Shown: positions 1-11,383 of the stretch, one piece after another
Layout: every line of letters begins with the position of its first letter
How positions within the stretch are numbered: position 1 is the first letter of the stretch
Assembly (NCBI GenBank): GCA_964058845.1
Contig: CAXKVR010000021.1
Coordinates: 1-64,000 of the forward strand
Reading direction: 5' to 3'
Source of the DNA: Carex sylvatica
Lineage: Eukaryota; Streptophyta; Magnoliopsida; Poales; Cyperaceae
Length of the DNA stretch: 64,000 nucleotides
Translations under genes and position numbers: made by a program
The notes under the pieces: model-generated
Told to the model about the DNA's origin: nothing
The model's database searches: none
What the model saw: the letters and a program-made list of their open reading frames with translations, nothing else

Positions 1-7
1 AAACGCC

Positions 8-1405
8 ATGTTCTATAATCAAGGTTATAAGAGGAATGACCCAATTTACAACAAGGTTAGACAAAATAATAATTTTAATTCGAATTCTTATAACACTAAC
101 ACAAGGTGGAACCATCAGAATTTCAAACGGAAGACCGAAAATGACAAATCCAACCAGTTCCAAGGAAATTTCAATCCATACCAAAATCGGTCAAACCAAA
201 ACTCGTACCAAGGTCCTTCTCAAAGCAACAACCTAGAAAAGATGTTGCAAGAAATGATGATCCAACAAAGTGACTTCATAAACTAGCAAAGAAACACCAA
301 CACCGATGTTTCAGATTCCTTAAGAAACTTGAACAATATGTTCGAATTCTTAGAAACTAAGACAAAGATGTTAGAGATATAAATGGCACAACAAGCATCT
401 TCATCCCCTCGCCAACAAGGGACACTTCCGGGCAAGTCTGACATCAACCCGAGGGAGCAAGCGAAGGCTATAACTTTGAGGAGCAGCACGGGATACGAAG
501 GACCAAAGATGCCGATCATATATGAGCAGGAACAACCGCCAAAGGAGACACAACCACCTCCGGTCTCTCTCAATGCAAACATACCGGCATCGGATCAACC
601 TCAAGAACTGGGTAACTCTATCCCGGCTAAGGTAAAACCAATTGAAACTCCTAAGTATGTCATACCATATAGGTTTATACCATTCCCTCAGAGGTTAGTA
701 AAGAATAAACTCGACCAACAATATGCTAAATTCGTAGAACACCTCAAGAAATTGAATATCACCATCTCTTTTAACGAAGCAATTACTCACATGGTATCCC
801 TTAATGAGGAGTGTAGCGCTCCCTTCTTAAACAAGCTACCTCCAAAACTGAAAGATCCGGGGAGTTTTGCAATTCTATGTGTAATAGGTGATACCAAATT
901 TGAGAGGTGCCTATATGATTTAGGCACTAGCATGAGCCTTATGCCAAAGACTGTTTACCAAAGGCTAAACCTTGTTGATTTGAAACCCACAAGAATGTCA
1001 TTATAACTAGCCAATAAGACGGTACGGTACCCCGAGGGTATAGCGGAAGATGTAATTGTCATGATTGGTAAGTTCTTTGTCCCAGTAGATCTCGTGGTTG
1101 TTAAGATGGAAGAGGATACTCATACCCCTCTCCTATTAAGGCGTGATTTTCTCACCACTGTAAGAGCAAACATTGATGTCAAAGAAGGAAAAATATCCTT
1201 TGAAATCGGGGGTGAAAAGGTAAATTTTCATATGTTTAATGCCATCAAATATCCTTCAAATAATAATGATTCTATTTGTAGATTGAATGTTTTAGATTAC
1301 ATTGTAGCTACCCAAATGGAGGAAGAGATGGTGAATGAGCAACTGGACCAAGATCAAGAAGAAACCAGCTCAGAAAACGACCAAATTGACGAAAATTTTC
1401 CTTAG
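8..1405 (+). pseudogene. Ty3/gypsy retrotransposon gag-protease remnant
   Basis: One reading frame runs through this stretch and is broken by three in-frame stops (about 284, 380 and 1004) before ending at 1403-1405. The first part is an Asn/Gln-rich linker typical of the end of plant gypsy Gag. The middle (about 800-1000) carries an aspartic-protease-like block, CLYDLGTSMSLMP, which matches the DLGAS-type active site of Athila/Tat-like plant elements. It is followed by a second protease-like part ending near a Leu-Leu-Arg-Arg-Asp stretch, and an acidic tail. No reverse transcriptase, RNase H or integrase follows, so the element is defective or internally deleted. The start lies upstream of the window. 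The family call is confident; the exact lineage is inferred. Confidence 0.8.
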
Positions 1406-3067
1406 TACGGATCACCCACCCGCACTGATACACAGTGTGTCCGCACTCATCCTCCTGAAGCTGTAGGAATAATTGCCCGAGCCCAGTGTGTCCGCACTGA
1501 GCATCCAGTGCGGCCCAGCCACCCGCACTCGTCAAATTCTCCGTAGATTTTCACTGTTTCATCAAATTCCAATGCACCGAAGATCGAGCTCAAACCTTTG
1601 CCACCCAGCCTTTGCTATGAATACTTGGGAGAAGACAAGACTTATCCGATTAATAGAGAATATGTGCGAGAGAAGTCGGTGGCAATATCTGAAACTGACA
1701 AACATCGAGAAAATCAACACAAAATGGAGCAATGAGGAGGCCGCCCTCCTGATCTTCCACCCAAGCATTGAGGCCGCGCAGCACCACCACCACCTTTCGC
1801 CAATAGAGTAGTCCATTTTCTTCCTATTTACTTTTGTTTATTTTTACGCATTGGGGACAATGCTTAATTTCATCTTGGGGGATGGGAAGAAATTGTATCT
1901 TTGCATGCATGTTTAATTATCTTTCAAAATTTAGAATTTATAACCTTGAATTTTTACTTGACCTTGAATAGGATTTGTGATTTTGAACTTAATTGCTTGA
2001 AATTATAAATTTGTCAAGATGTTTTACGAGGTTATAAAAATAGAGTCTTGCATAATTAAACTTAATTGTTTGAAAATGTATAAAGTATAAAATCATGTTT
2101 AGTTTTTGTGTTAAAAGTTGGCAAAAATAAATTTTTTGAGAAATTTGAGTGATTGTCGAAAAATTAAAAATTTTAATGAGAATTTTAACGAGTTTTTAGG
2201 AATACCCTTGGAATAATTTGAAATAACCCCATAATTTGACAAAAAACTTAGTGAAAATAAAGTATTACGAAAATGAAAACTTAGGAATTAATTTTTTTTT
2301 AAATGCAACTTAAATGTAGAAAATGAATTTAGAAAGATCAAGATATCCATGGGTATGACTTAATTCCTATGGATGTGTGTTTTCATGGTATTTTTGCAAA
2401 AATGTTGAAAAATTATTCAAAATTGAAATTTTTTTAGAAATAAAAAGGATTCCGCTTGTTTATGTTACGGCGATATGACGTACTTATAGCGATGAATCAT
2501 TGACATTTTTCTCCGCTAGTTTGCCCGATAAATTGACCAGGTTCGCACTAAACATGTGAGTTCGTGTCATAGAAGGGTTGAACCATGAGCATGCAAATGC
2601 ACTTTTGAATTAAAACGGTTGGGTATGGATTAGCTATCTATAACTAATTGGTTTTGTTCTAAGGATAAAGATTTATAGTGTTATAAAATAAAAGCAACAA
2701 AACAAAAATTAAATTTTGCAAATATCAACACACGAAGTCCGTGACTTTCTAACGTAAACTTGATCTAAACTTGGAGGATTTTTAAAAGAATTTCCCCAAA
2801 TAAAAATGCATTTTTTGTAACAAATTTAGATAATCAAAGTTTACAAATTCTAAACCTTTAAGAAAATGAAAGTCGAATTGTGGTGTGAAGCATGATTAAC
2901 CAAGGGTTGAACTTTAGATTTGTAGAAATTTACATTGAGGTTTATAAATTTTGGCAAGATCATACAAATTTTTCGATTAAGAAATGTATACTTGATATAT
3001 ATGGGGTTAAATTAGAGATCGAATTGTGTTCCAAGTTTAGATGTTGTTTGGGGATAAGCAATGTTCA
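1406..3067 (+). other. gypsy element 3' non-coding region
   Basis: No recognisable gene lies here. Between the protease remnant and the LTR there is AT-rich sequence with a small open frame at 1473-1811 that I cannot assign. At about 1850-1890 there is a block (gcattggggacaatgctt then tcttgggggat) of the kind found before polypurine tracts in Athila/Tat-like elements. A near repeat of it at 3050-3081 sits just before the LTR. The pol domains expected here are absent. Confidence 0.5.
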
Positions 3068-3081
3068 AGCTTGGGGGAATT
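3068..3081 (+). other. polypurine tract of gypsy element
   Basis: The sequence agcttgggggaatt directly precedes the TG of the LTR start (tgataagcataaat). This is the expected position and composition of a plus-strand primer. Confidence 0.6.
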
Positions 3082-5152
3082 TGATAAGCATAAATTATAT
3101 ACATATTCGATCTAGTTTTCATCATAAAATAACGCCAAATATCTTGTATTTTCAATATAAATTGAATAGATTATATCTAGAATCAAGTTACTGCGTTTGT
3201 TTAACTTTACAATGCAGGAAATGATAAAAAATGAAGAAAAATACTCTCAGTGTGGATGGATCCCCCACAGTCAGATCCATTGCGGACGCACTGTAGCAGA
3301 AATGCAGAACGGGGGTCTGAACTTAAAACGATCATAGATTTTGACTCGTAACTCTGTTTTGGGCGTATGACCACTTTTTGGAAAACTAGCGAGAAGATCT
3401 ATAACCTGAGAATATAAAAAAAATAAGTTTGGGGTCCAGTGCGGATGCACTCAGCACTTAGACGAACTTTCAACATCTCAGCACTTCACAGAAAAAAGTC
3501 CGAGCCTAGTGCGGGCGCACTCACCTCCAGTGTGGGTCATCCACTCGCACTCAGTACTTAGCCAATTTCAGGAACTTCAGAACAGCACAGAAAATTAATC
3601 AGTGTGGGTCAGCCACCCGCACTCACCACTAGTGCGGACGCACTCAGGAATTTCGTAAGATTTTTCTTCTAAGTTAAATATGAAAAGTTGAACTAGTGCG
3701 GGTCATCCACCCGTAATCACCACCAGTGCGGATGCACTAAATTCGTAGGCAGCCAGAATTACACTTTTTCAATACGGTTTCTATTTTTAGAGAGCTAGGG
3801 ACGCTTTTTGACAGCTAAATTTGGACACATCTGTACAGAGAAACAAGGCAAATATAGCACCCACTAACCCCACATTTTAGCCTCTAAATTGGGCATAGTC
3901 TTTTACTATATAAGGGGGGCTCATCTCACATCTCAAATCTCACATCTCCCATCTTACAACTCTCTCTCTCTCTCCCCTTGGTGCATGCCAATTTTCATAA
4001 AATATAGCGATAAATCTGCAGCCATTCTAGGAGTTCCGGAAACTTTTCAAGGAGGAGAAGAAGGTCCAAGTAAGATTTTGACACAATTGAGGTTCCTGAT
4101 TCAATAAAGGGTGTAACTATTTTTTTTTATTTCATTCCTTCTTATTTTTGCCAACTTTTGTAGTGGATCTCTCCAAGAGAGAGTAGATCTCTTTCTAGAG
4201 GTTTAGGTCAATGCATGAACTTATTTAATTGTATCTTATTCGGTTATTTATTTTTATTATGATTGTTTTATGAGATTTGATGCTAATTTCTGAGATTTAT
4301 AATTTTTGTTAATTACATAATTAGTATTTAAAATCGATGTAGTTCTGCTTTGAATTCGAAAAAACCAAAGTAGTTAGGACGAGAGGAGAGTACCAATTAT
4401 GAACACAAATACCTTAGGTTTTGATTAAGGTCTAACCAACTGTGAAATCAAATTGGAACTATAGAAACTAGGGTTAAGGACTTGGTGAAGGACGTAATTG
4501 TGAAGTCAAACCCTTATAAGGATATCTCAAAATGAATTGGATATTGGTATGAAGGACGTAACTGTGAAGTACCAATATTTGAGGAGATGAGAGACTAACA
4601 AGAGCTTATGGTCTAGGTAGCTAGGATGAAGGACATAACTGTGAAGTCCGAATTGCTTAGGCACGTTATTAATTCACGAAAGTGACCCTTAATGACATAT
4701 TAGGTTAGAAATCTCATCAAATCATACATGAATTTAAACAAATACCGAATAGATAGAATTAACAAGGGATTGTAGACCGAATACTCCTAGATCTCCTTAA
4801 CTTGAGAGCAAACCAATCTTTACTTTCTTTATTTTATTTACATCTATTGTTTACAATTCCTTATTTTTGGGTATTGAACCCAACTTATGATTACTTAAAC
4901 AAACCCCACCATTCTATTTTATTGCACTTACTTCTTTTTATTATTTTCTAAAATTAATTAATAAAGTCTAAACCTAGTATCTAAACTTACTCTCTGAGGA
5001 TCGATACCCGATAATATACTACGCAGTATAATTGTACACTTGCAATCTGAACTGAAAGTGTATTTAAGGTTAAAAGGTACAGCTTGCTGTATTGAAACTT
5101 TGTACTATATATTTTTTGTGCAACAAATAACTATAAGACACAATAGGGATTA
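3082..5152 (+). repeat. gypsy LTR (about 2.07 kb)
   Basis: It starts TGATAAGCATAAATTATA after a polypurine tract. The same start sequence recurs at 5153, with about 150 bases of readable similarity, which fixes the period. Inside are a promoter-like stretch (actatataagggggg near 3905), CT-rich leader sequence at about 3958-3980, and the phrase gaggatcgatacccgat near 4997 that is common near the end of long plant gypsy LTRs. The stretch 4370-4690 holds repeated phrases of the form gaaggacgtaactgtgaagt. It has no coding capacity. The 3' edge is uncertain by about 20 bases. Confidence 0.65.
3245..3745. repeat. cluster of short GC-rich palindromes (AGTGCGGRCGCACT-like)
   Basis: Around ten copies of agtgcgg or agtgtgg paired with cgcact or cgcactc occur within 500 bases, in both simple palindromic form (agtgcggacgcact, agtgcgggcgcact) and extended form (agtgcgggtcatccacccg). 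A smaller cluster sits at 1410-1527. They stand out in AT-rich sequence. Their role is unknown. Confidence 0.7.
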
Positions 5153-5400
5153 TGATAAGCATAAATTATATACACATTCGATCTAGGTTTTCATCATAAA
5201 ATAGCGTCAAATATCTTGTATTTTGAATATACAAATAATATAATACACTTAGAATCAAGTTACTGCATATGTTTGATTTTAATTTGCAGAAAATAAAGAA
5301 AAAGGAAGAAAAATGTCCAGTGCAGACGTACGGATTACGATATGGCCGTACTAAGTACTTAAATAAATTTCTGAACGTGCGCCAATTTTAAAAATGTATA
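5153..5400 (+). repeat. second gypsy LTR start, truncated
   Basis: This matches the beginning of the LTR at 3082 (TGATAAGCATAAATTATA, then cattcgatctag, then gaatcaagttactgc) for roughly the first 150-200 bases and then loses similarity. It directly abuts the end of the first LTR, with no recognisable primer binding site between them. Confidence 0.65.
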
Positions 5401-5404
5401 ATGA

Positions 5405-6790
5405 GTTGTGCATCAAATTTATAACTTAGATTAAAAATTTAAAAAGATCTTATTCACCCCCCTCTAAGTGCCTTTGGGACTAACAAGTGGTATCAACACA
5501 GAAAAATTAAATTAAGATACACTTAATTTGATTATTGTATTAGATCCTAGATATGACACTTTGCACACCAAAACATGTTAGAGAACCTTCCATGTTGACT
5601 CTATCTACTAAAAACTTTAGTTATTTGAAAATGATTATGGCCAACTATATGAAATTGATTGAAGTATTGGAAACCGTAGAAAATAGTTTCACACCAGTGT
5701 ACAACTCAAATACCAACATAATTACCACATAATCTAAACTTGCCAAAAAGGTAGATGACATTGCCATGAATGTGATCATGAGTGCAGTCCATGAATCAAT
5801 ATGGATTGTGTTTTCAAATGCTAAAAATGCAAAAGAGATGTGAGAATCTCTTATAACCAAATATGAGGATAATGACCAAATCAAGCGAACTAAACTAGCC
5901 AGTCTAGAAATAAAGTTTGAAACATTTTGTGTAGAAAATTGTGAGACTGTAGAAGATACCTATACCAGACTCCTACAAATGCAAAATAAATTTATTGAAC
6001 TTGGATAACCACTATCTAACAATAAGATTATAGGAAAGCTTTTATGAGTTATTCTTAGGAAACCTGGATAGGAATCAATGGTGAGTGCACTGGAGGTACT
6101 GTCAGGAGTACAAGTCTTCACACCAGAGGAACTGTTCGCACATCTCAAAAGCTGTGAAGAGAAAATCTGACAAACCGAGGATCATAAACACAAGTCTAAA
6201 CTCACATCCATGTATGCACAAACTCAGAAACCTGCTAAGCCAAAAGAATACAACAAACCATCCTCCAGTTCACCCAACTTCCTCAACTCACAAAACAATA
6301 ACCCTCAATCAATTGAGAATGACAAACTACTTAATGTGTTAGTTCAAGGGATGTTGGACTTTGAAATAAAGTACAACAAAAAGAGAGAAGTAACAATAAA
6401 AAGATTATCTATCTCGGATGCAACAAAGAAGGGTATTACATCTGAAACTACTTCAAGCTTTTCCCTTCAAAGAAAGAAAGTGGTGATCAACCAAACCAAC
6501 GCCTCAAATACAAAAGGGACAGAAAGCTCAAGAGGAAGAAAGAAAAAGCAATGGTTGTAGATCAACAAACGGAGACAGATTACAGCAGTGGTGGAGAATC
6601 GAACTCAGAGTTTGAAAATAAGAAAGTCATCAACCTAGCATTGGTGGCTACCCATGATAGTGAAGCATCCACCTCCAGCTCTGCAGTAAAGGTATGCCTA
6701 ACCCCTGTGTTAAATAAAGTAGGATGTGTTAATGAATCAACTAGTGATTCAATTTCTTGTTTAGATAAAAATCAATTGCTAAGGTAGATA
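5405..6790 (+). pseudogene. Ty1/copia retrotransposon gag remnant with primer binding site
   Basis: The sequence ttattcacccccctctaag and tgggactaacaag, then TGGTATCA at 5488-5495, is the usual LTR end plus initiator-tRNA primer site of plant copia elements. A Gag-like reading starts at about 5553 and continues in pieces to 6790 with several stops and frame changes. It contains the UBN2-type Gag blocks: a segment reading MSAVHESIWIVFSNAKNAKEM, the stretch TKYEDNDQIKRTKLASLEIK, and a C-terminal Ser/Lys-rich part. No pol follows. This is a decayed gag fragment. Confidence 0.75.
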
Positions 6791-9700
6791 TCAGGTCGAA
6801 CAACATGCATGAGAAATATGACGTCATTCTGTAGGTCACTAAGAGTCGTACTGCGGACCAAGTTAGTTGATGAGTGTGCAGAGGGAACATTCGTTCGGGA
6901 ACTTCTCTCTGCATACGTCTGGTTTCACCCTTTTGATAGGCCTACGGTTCATGATCAGCCTGTTGGGGCTTTATTATTTGATTGTGGGTATGTTTAACTT
7001 TCGACGGACGCAAGTCCCTGTCGTTAATTACATTAGCAGACCTTTCATGTTCATACTTAATACCTCATTCATTCCAAAATTTGCACCTATTTTGGTGTGA
7101 ACTGAGTATTGGGGCTAAAAAGGGGCTCATGTAAAGTTCTTTTGGTTGTTTGGTTGATTCTCGTTTGATTTGGACATCTGTTTAAGCATGTGTGCATGTG
7201 CATATTTTTCATGATGTGTGTTTATATTATTAAAACATATAAATTATATGATTTATCTTTGAGAAAATACATTTAAATATTATTTTTATATTTTATTTAT
7301 AAAAATAAGTCAATAGAGGGGTATTTTGGTCATTTCAGAATTTGGGTAAAGCTTGGACATATTTAATTATTATTTGGATTTGTAGATAATTTAATTTGGG
7401 TTCATTTGAAATTGATTTGAGTCGATTTGGACTTAAAATGAAAAAGTTATGATAAAAAAGGACTTGAAAGGACTTTTTTGTGAAGTTTTTGTACTTTCAG
7501 CGGTTTATTTTTAAATTTTGAGGGACTTGAGATTGTAATTTAGGCTTTTGACAGGGTTCAGGGTGAAAATTGGGCTTGCAAAGGCCTGTTTGAAGAAGTT
7601 TTATGCTGTCAGGGGCGTTTTTGTTAATTTTCAGGCACTCCTCTACATATTTTTCATAATCAAAGGGGTTTATATGAAAAAGGGCATCATTTAATCATTT
7701 TTGGGATTTAAGATTTGTGTTGGGCCTTTGAGATTAGGCCTTGAGATGTCCACTGGCCATTAGATTTGATCACTGGGCCTTAAGTTTTGGATATTGGGCT
7801 TTGAGATGTGTGAAGAAGCTTGATTTTGCCATATGGGCTTTGAGATTTGGGCTTTTAGCATCAACAGGTGTGCTGGGTCTTTAATATGTGTGTACTGGAC
7901 TTTGGATTTTAACATATGGGCTTTAAGATCGGTGCTGAACTTTTAATAAATCTCAGCCGATTGACAGGTGGGTCCCATTGTCAGAACCAATTGAACAAGG
8001 TTTGAATATAGGCCTTCAGATCTATCTCATTGCTTTAAGATCTGTATTTTTTCTTTAAAACCCGTGCTAAACAGTTGCCGGGTTAGGTTCATCTCTGACA
8101 AATTGAGTCTGGCTGATTCTGGCCACGGTGGCACCGACCAAGTACATCATTGTCATCATCGTCAAGAGTGCAATGGTGCTATTGTCGGTGACCGGCGGCC
8201 ATCAAGGGCAGCGGTTCTCAGCTAAGCAAGGGTTATCGATAACGATGAAGGTCTAAGCTGATTTTTATAGATTTCTATGTGATTTTCTTCAATCAATTGA
8301 CCATCTGAGGTCGTATGGAAGCATGAAAGTAACTAGAGGCATCAATGTTGCATTTGAAGAAGCTTTGAACATAAATTGGGTTTTCTTCTCTCGGTTTGGG
8401 CACTGATTTGGTACCATTGTACAACACCATCGGGTTTGACCGGATAGCAAAAGATGAACACATTTTCTATCGGGGTGATATGCATCGGTTCAGAGTCCAA
8501 TGGCGTAACGTGATTTCAACCAATATAGAAGTATTTTTTTGTAGTAGTGTTTGTATCCGTTGACACCCTTAGTTGGAATTTAAATATCAATATAACTGTG
8601 TAACTTTTCACATACTTTTTTCTTAAATGCTACAAATAAAATAATCGGCGTATCTAATTCAGTAATTGATATAATGAACTCTTAATTTGACTAATAAATA
8701 TTCAAGGTGAATAAAAACATTCAAGGTGTTGGTGTCTTTGTACAAAGAGAGAAAAAAGAAGAACAGAAAAACACCAAAGATTAATAAAAACAAACACAAA
8801 TTATTTACAAAACATGATTGGTAATTCAAAATTTTCATCTATATACTCATTTTTTTCTCCTTTTATTTCTTTTTATTTTCTTGAATTCTCCACCAAGGAA
8901 ACTCACAATTACATATCCTAATCAGAATCACGTTGCCCTTACTAATCACATATGAATATCTCTTGTGATCAGTAACCTGAATTTTACAATAAGCATCCAG
9001 AATTTTATTTGAAATACCGTACTTAGCCTTAAAATCAACATGGTTCATTGCTACTGTAACTGCGAGAAATTTGACTTACTAAAATTTTAAAAACTTAGGA
9101 TTATATCAGGAGATATCATCTTCTTAATCTTTTGGATCTGACAATCGACAAATTTTCCTAACTAATTTTTTGCAATTTTATTTAGAAACAGTCCAAAATT
9201 TCATAGCTAATTGCAAATCAACTACCCTTGAGAGTCTTATTTATGTCAGCTTTCTCCATCATCTTATTTTGTTTGCTCTTTTTGTTTAAAATTAATGTCT
9301 CAAGTTTGATTGTTTGTCATTATATAGGTTCATCAATGTTTAGGTGAGCTATTTAAACACTTTTAATTTGGTTCTGGAAGAAGTCTACATTTGTATGATT
9401 ATAATTCTAATTGTGTTCCTTATTAGTCTAATTAATGCCATGACAAATTAATGAGCATGAGGTTGATCATGTGCTCTTCACCTAATAAGATGTCATGTAT
9501 AAACAATGAAATTGAGGGGGGAAAAACTGGCGCCACTAAATTAATCTTCATTTTTTTCATTAATTTAAGAATACTTACAATCATGTAATTAAAATGCTGC
9601 CTCTGCGAGAGTAAATATTATATATATATATATATATATTAGTCATCCGTTAACTGTAACAATAAGATATAAGAATGAATACAAATGTCAAGACATCCAC

Positions 9701-9865
9701 TAGGGAGTAGGGACTAGCTCATACTATATCAGTGAAAATCCCTGCTTGAATACATTAATTGGCATCTTTGGTATATTATGTTCGCTGTGTCTAGTCTTTT
9801 GTGTGGCGAGTGATTTACTTGCTGTGTTTTAGCTCTATTTTGGATAGATTTTGCATTGTTCTCGC
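6791..9865. other. intergenic, no gene recognised
   Basis: This is AT-rich DNA. The stretch 6809-7100 has short open frames with no family resemblance that I can name. 7700-7950 repeats phrases such as gggctttgagatttgggc. A frame on the minus strand at 8863-9048 (61 residues, ending in a Trp-Trp-Arg stretch) has an AG acceptor-like site just upstream, but I do not recognise it. A (TA)n run lies at about 9617-9640. Confidence 0.5.
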
Positions 9866-10069
9866 TCATGGTTTTACGGAAATAAATCTGTTGTGATTCT
9901 TCAGGAATCACAGAATTCTACTTTTCTAAATCCAACTCTTTACTTTATGAAATATACAATTTCAAAATTAGTAATTTTTTGTACATGAATCTCGAAATAA
10001 ATAAAGGAATGGATTTGAAATAGCATGGTCCTATAATTCCTGAAGAATCCAGCAGATTTAATTCCATGA
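9866..10069. repeat. foldback (inverted repeat) element
   Basis: The left arm (about 9866-9950: tcatgg, then aaatctgttgtgattcttca) is complementary to the right arm (about 9990-10069) around a loop of about 40 bases. The match is imperfect. It resembles the foldback at 18686-18900, which shares the aaatctgctgtgattc core, so this is probably a small MITE family. The hAT element at 10082 is inserted a few bases beyond its right arm. Confidence 0.65.
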
Positions 10070-11383
10070 TTGCACTGTATGTAGGGGTGTAAATAGATTT
10101 GAATTATCTGTTCCGAATCCAATCCGTATTCGCTTGGAATCCGAATTCGGTTGAACGAATTCGGATAGTTTCGAATTCGGAGCCGAATAATTTCGGAATA
10201 TCCATAACTGTGCCGAATTCGGATACGAATAAAATTTGCAACTCCTAAACAGAGCGGATATCCGATAATATCCGAAACAAGTTTTATTCTTAACGTAAAG
10301 AGCTTCATATATAAATGTTGAACATTTGTTTACCAGCGTAGTTGTGGGACTAATATTGATTTCCATCCGGACACTTCCATCACTCATTTTTTTTCTTATT
10401 CCTGCTCTTTCTCTCACCGTCTCTCTCTCTCTTCCATGCGCTAACCTGTCCCATCATTCTTCTCTCTCCCACGCCTATAGCGTACTGGCCTACAACATCT
10501 CTGCCCTCTCTCTCCCTTCCATATGCTAAATCTGATTTAGGGTTTCCGCCTCCCTCTCTTCTTGTGCTTCTTTTTTCTCAAAGCTCGCTTTCACTTACAT
10601 TCTTCCTGTCAAGTCATTGATCTACCGTCACTCAAATGGAGGCATGTTTCTCCACTTCACCAATTTCATGCAAACTCACCATCGATTGAGGAGCTATTGT
10701 ACAGCAAATCGAGCTTTCTTCTGTGGAGCTTCCTCTCTTACCTTTTGGGCATAGACAAGGTAATTTAATTTTTTTTGCTACTGTACAGTAATTTTGGATT
10801 AATTTGTGAAAAGTGTTTCTTTCCCAATTTAATTGAAGGGTCATGCTTGAGAAAGTTCAAATAGTCACAGAAAGTAGAAAACTTGCATATATAATGATTT
10901 TGCTTATTTCTTAATTATGATATTGTTTGTATTTTCACGAAAATAAGCATTTTATACTCCTTGATCTTTATCCAGGTTCAATTGAGGTGTTATTTTACAA
11001 CAAATCGAACTCCTTCTAGACGAGGTAATTTAATTTCGGGTTACTATACAATAATTGAATTAATTTAGTGTAACCTTTTGGACTTACTGTCTGACCTTTT
11101 GGATTACTGTACAATAATTTTTTAGTTTACCTTTTGGACTAGACAAGCTTCCTCTCTGCATCCCCTCTTTTTCAATTAATTTAATGTTACATGTTCTTCA
11201 ATTAACTTAGTGCTATAATTAGCTTCAACTAAAAAATAGAAAGGCTAATGCATTGTTATTTTACATGATTACTCTTTAATTTTAAAAATCTTTGAATTGT
11301 AATTCGAGCAGACCCCTTTTATTATTTAAGCATGTTAATGATATGTAATTAAGGCTTGTACCATTCTCACTAATCCTTCATGC

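Noticed and set aside
1473..1811. Open frame ending in a His-rich stretch
   Set aside because: It lies in the non-coding 3' part of a gypsy element and matches nothing I recognise.
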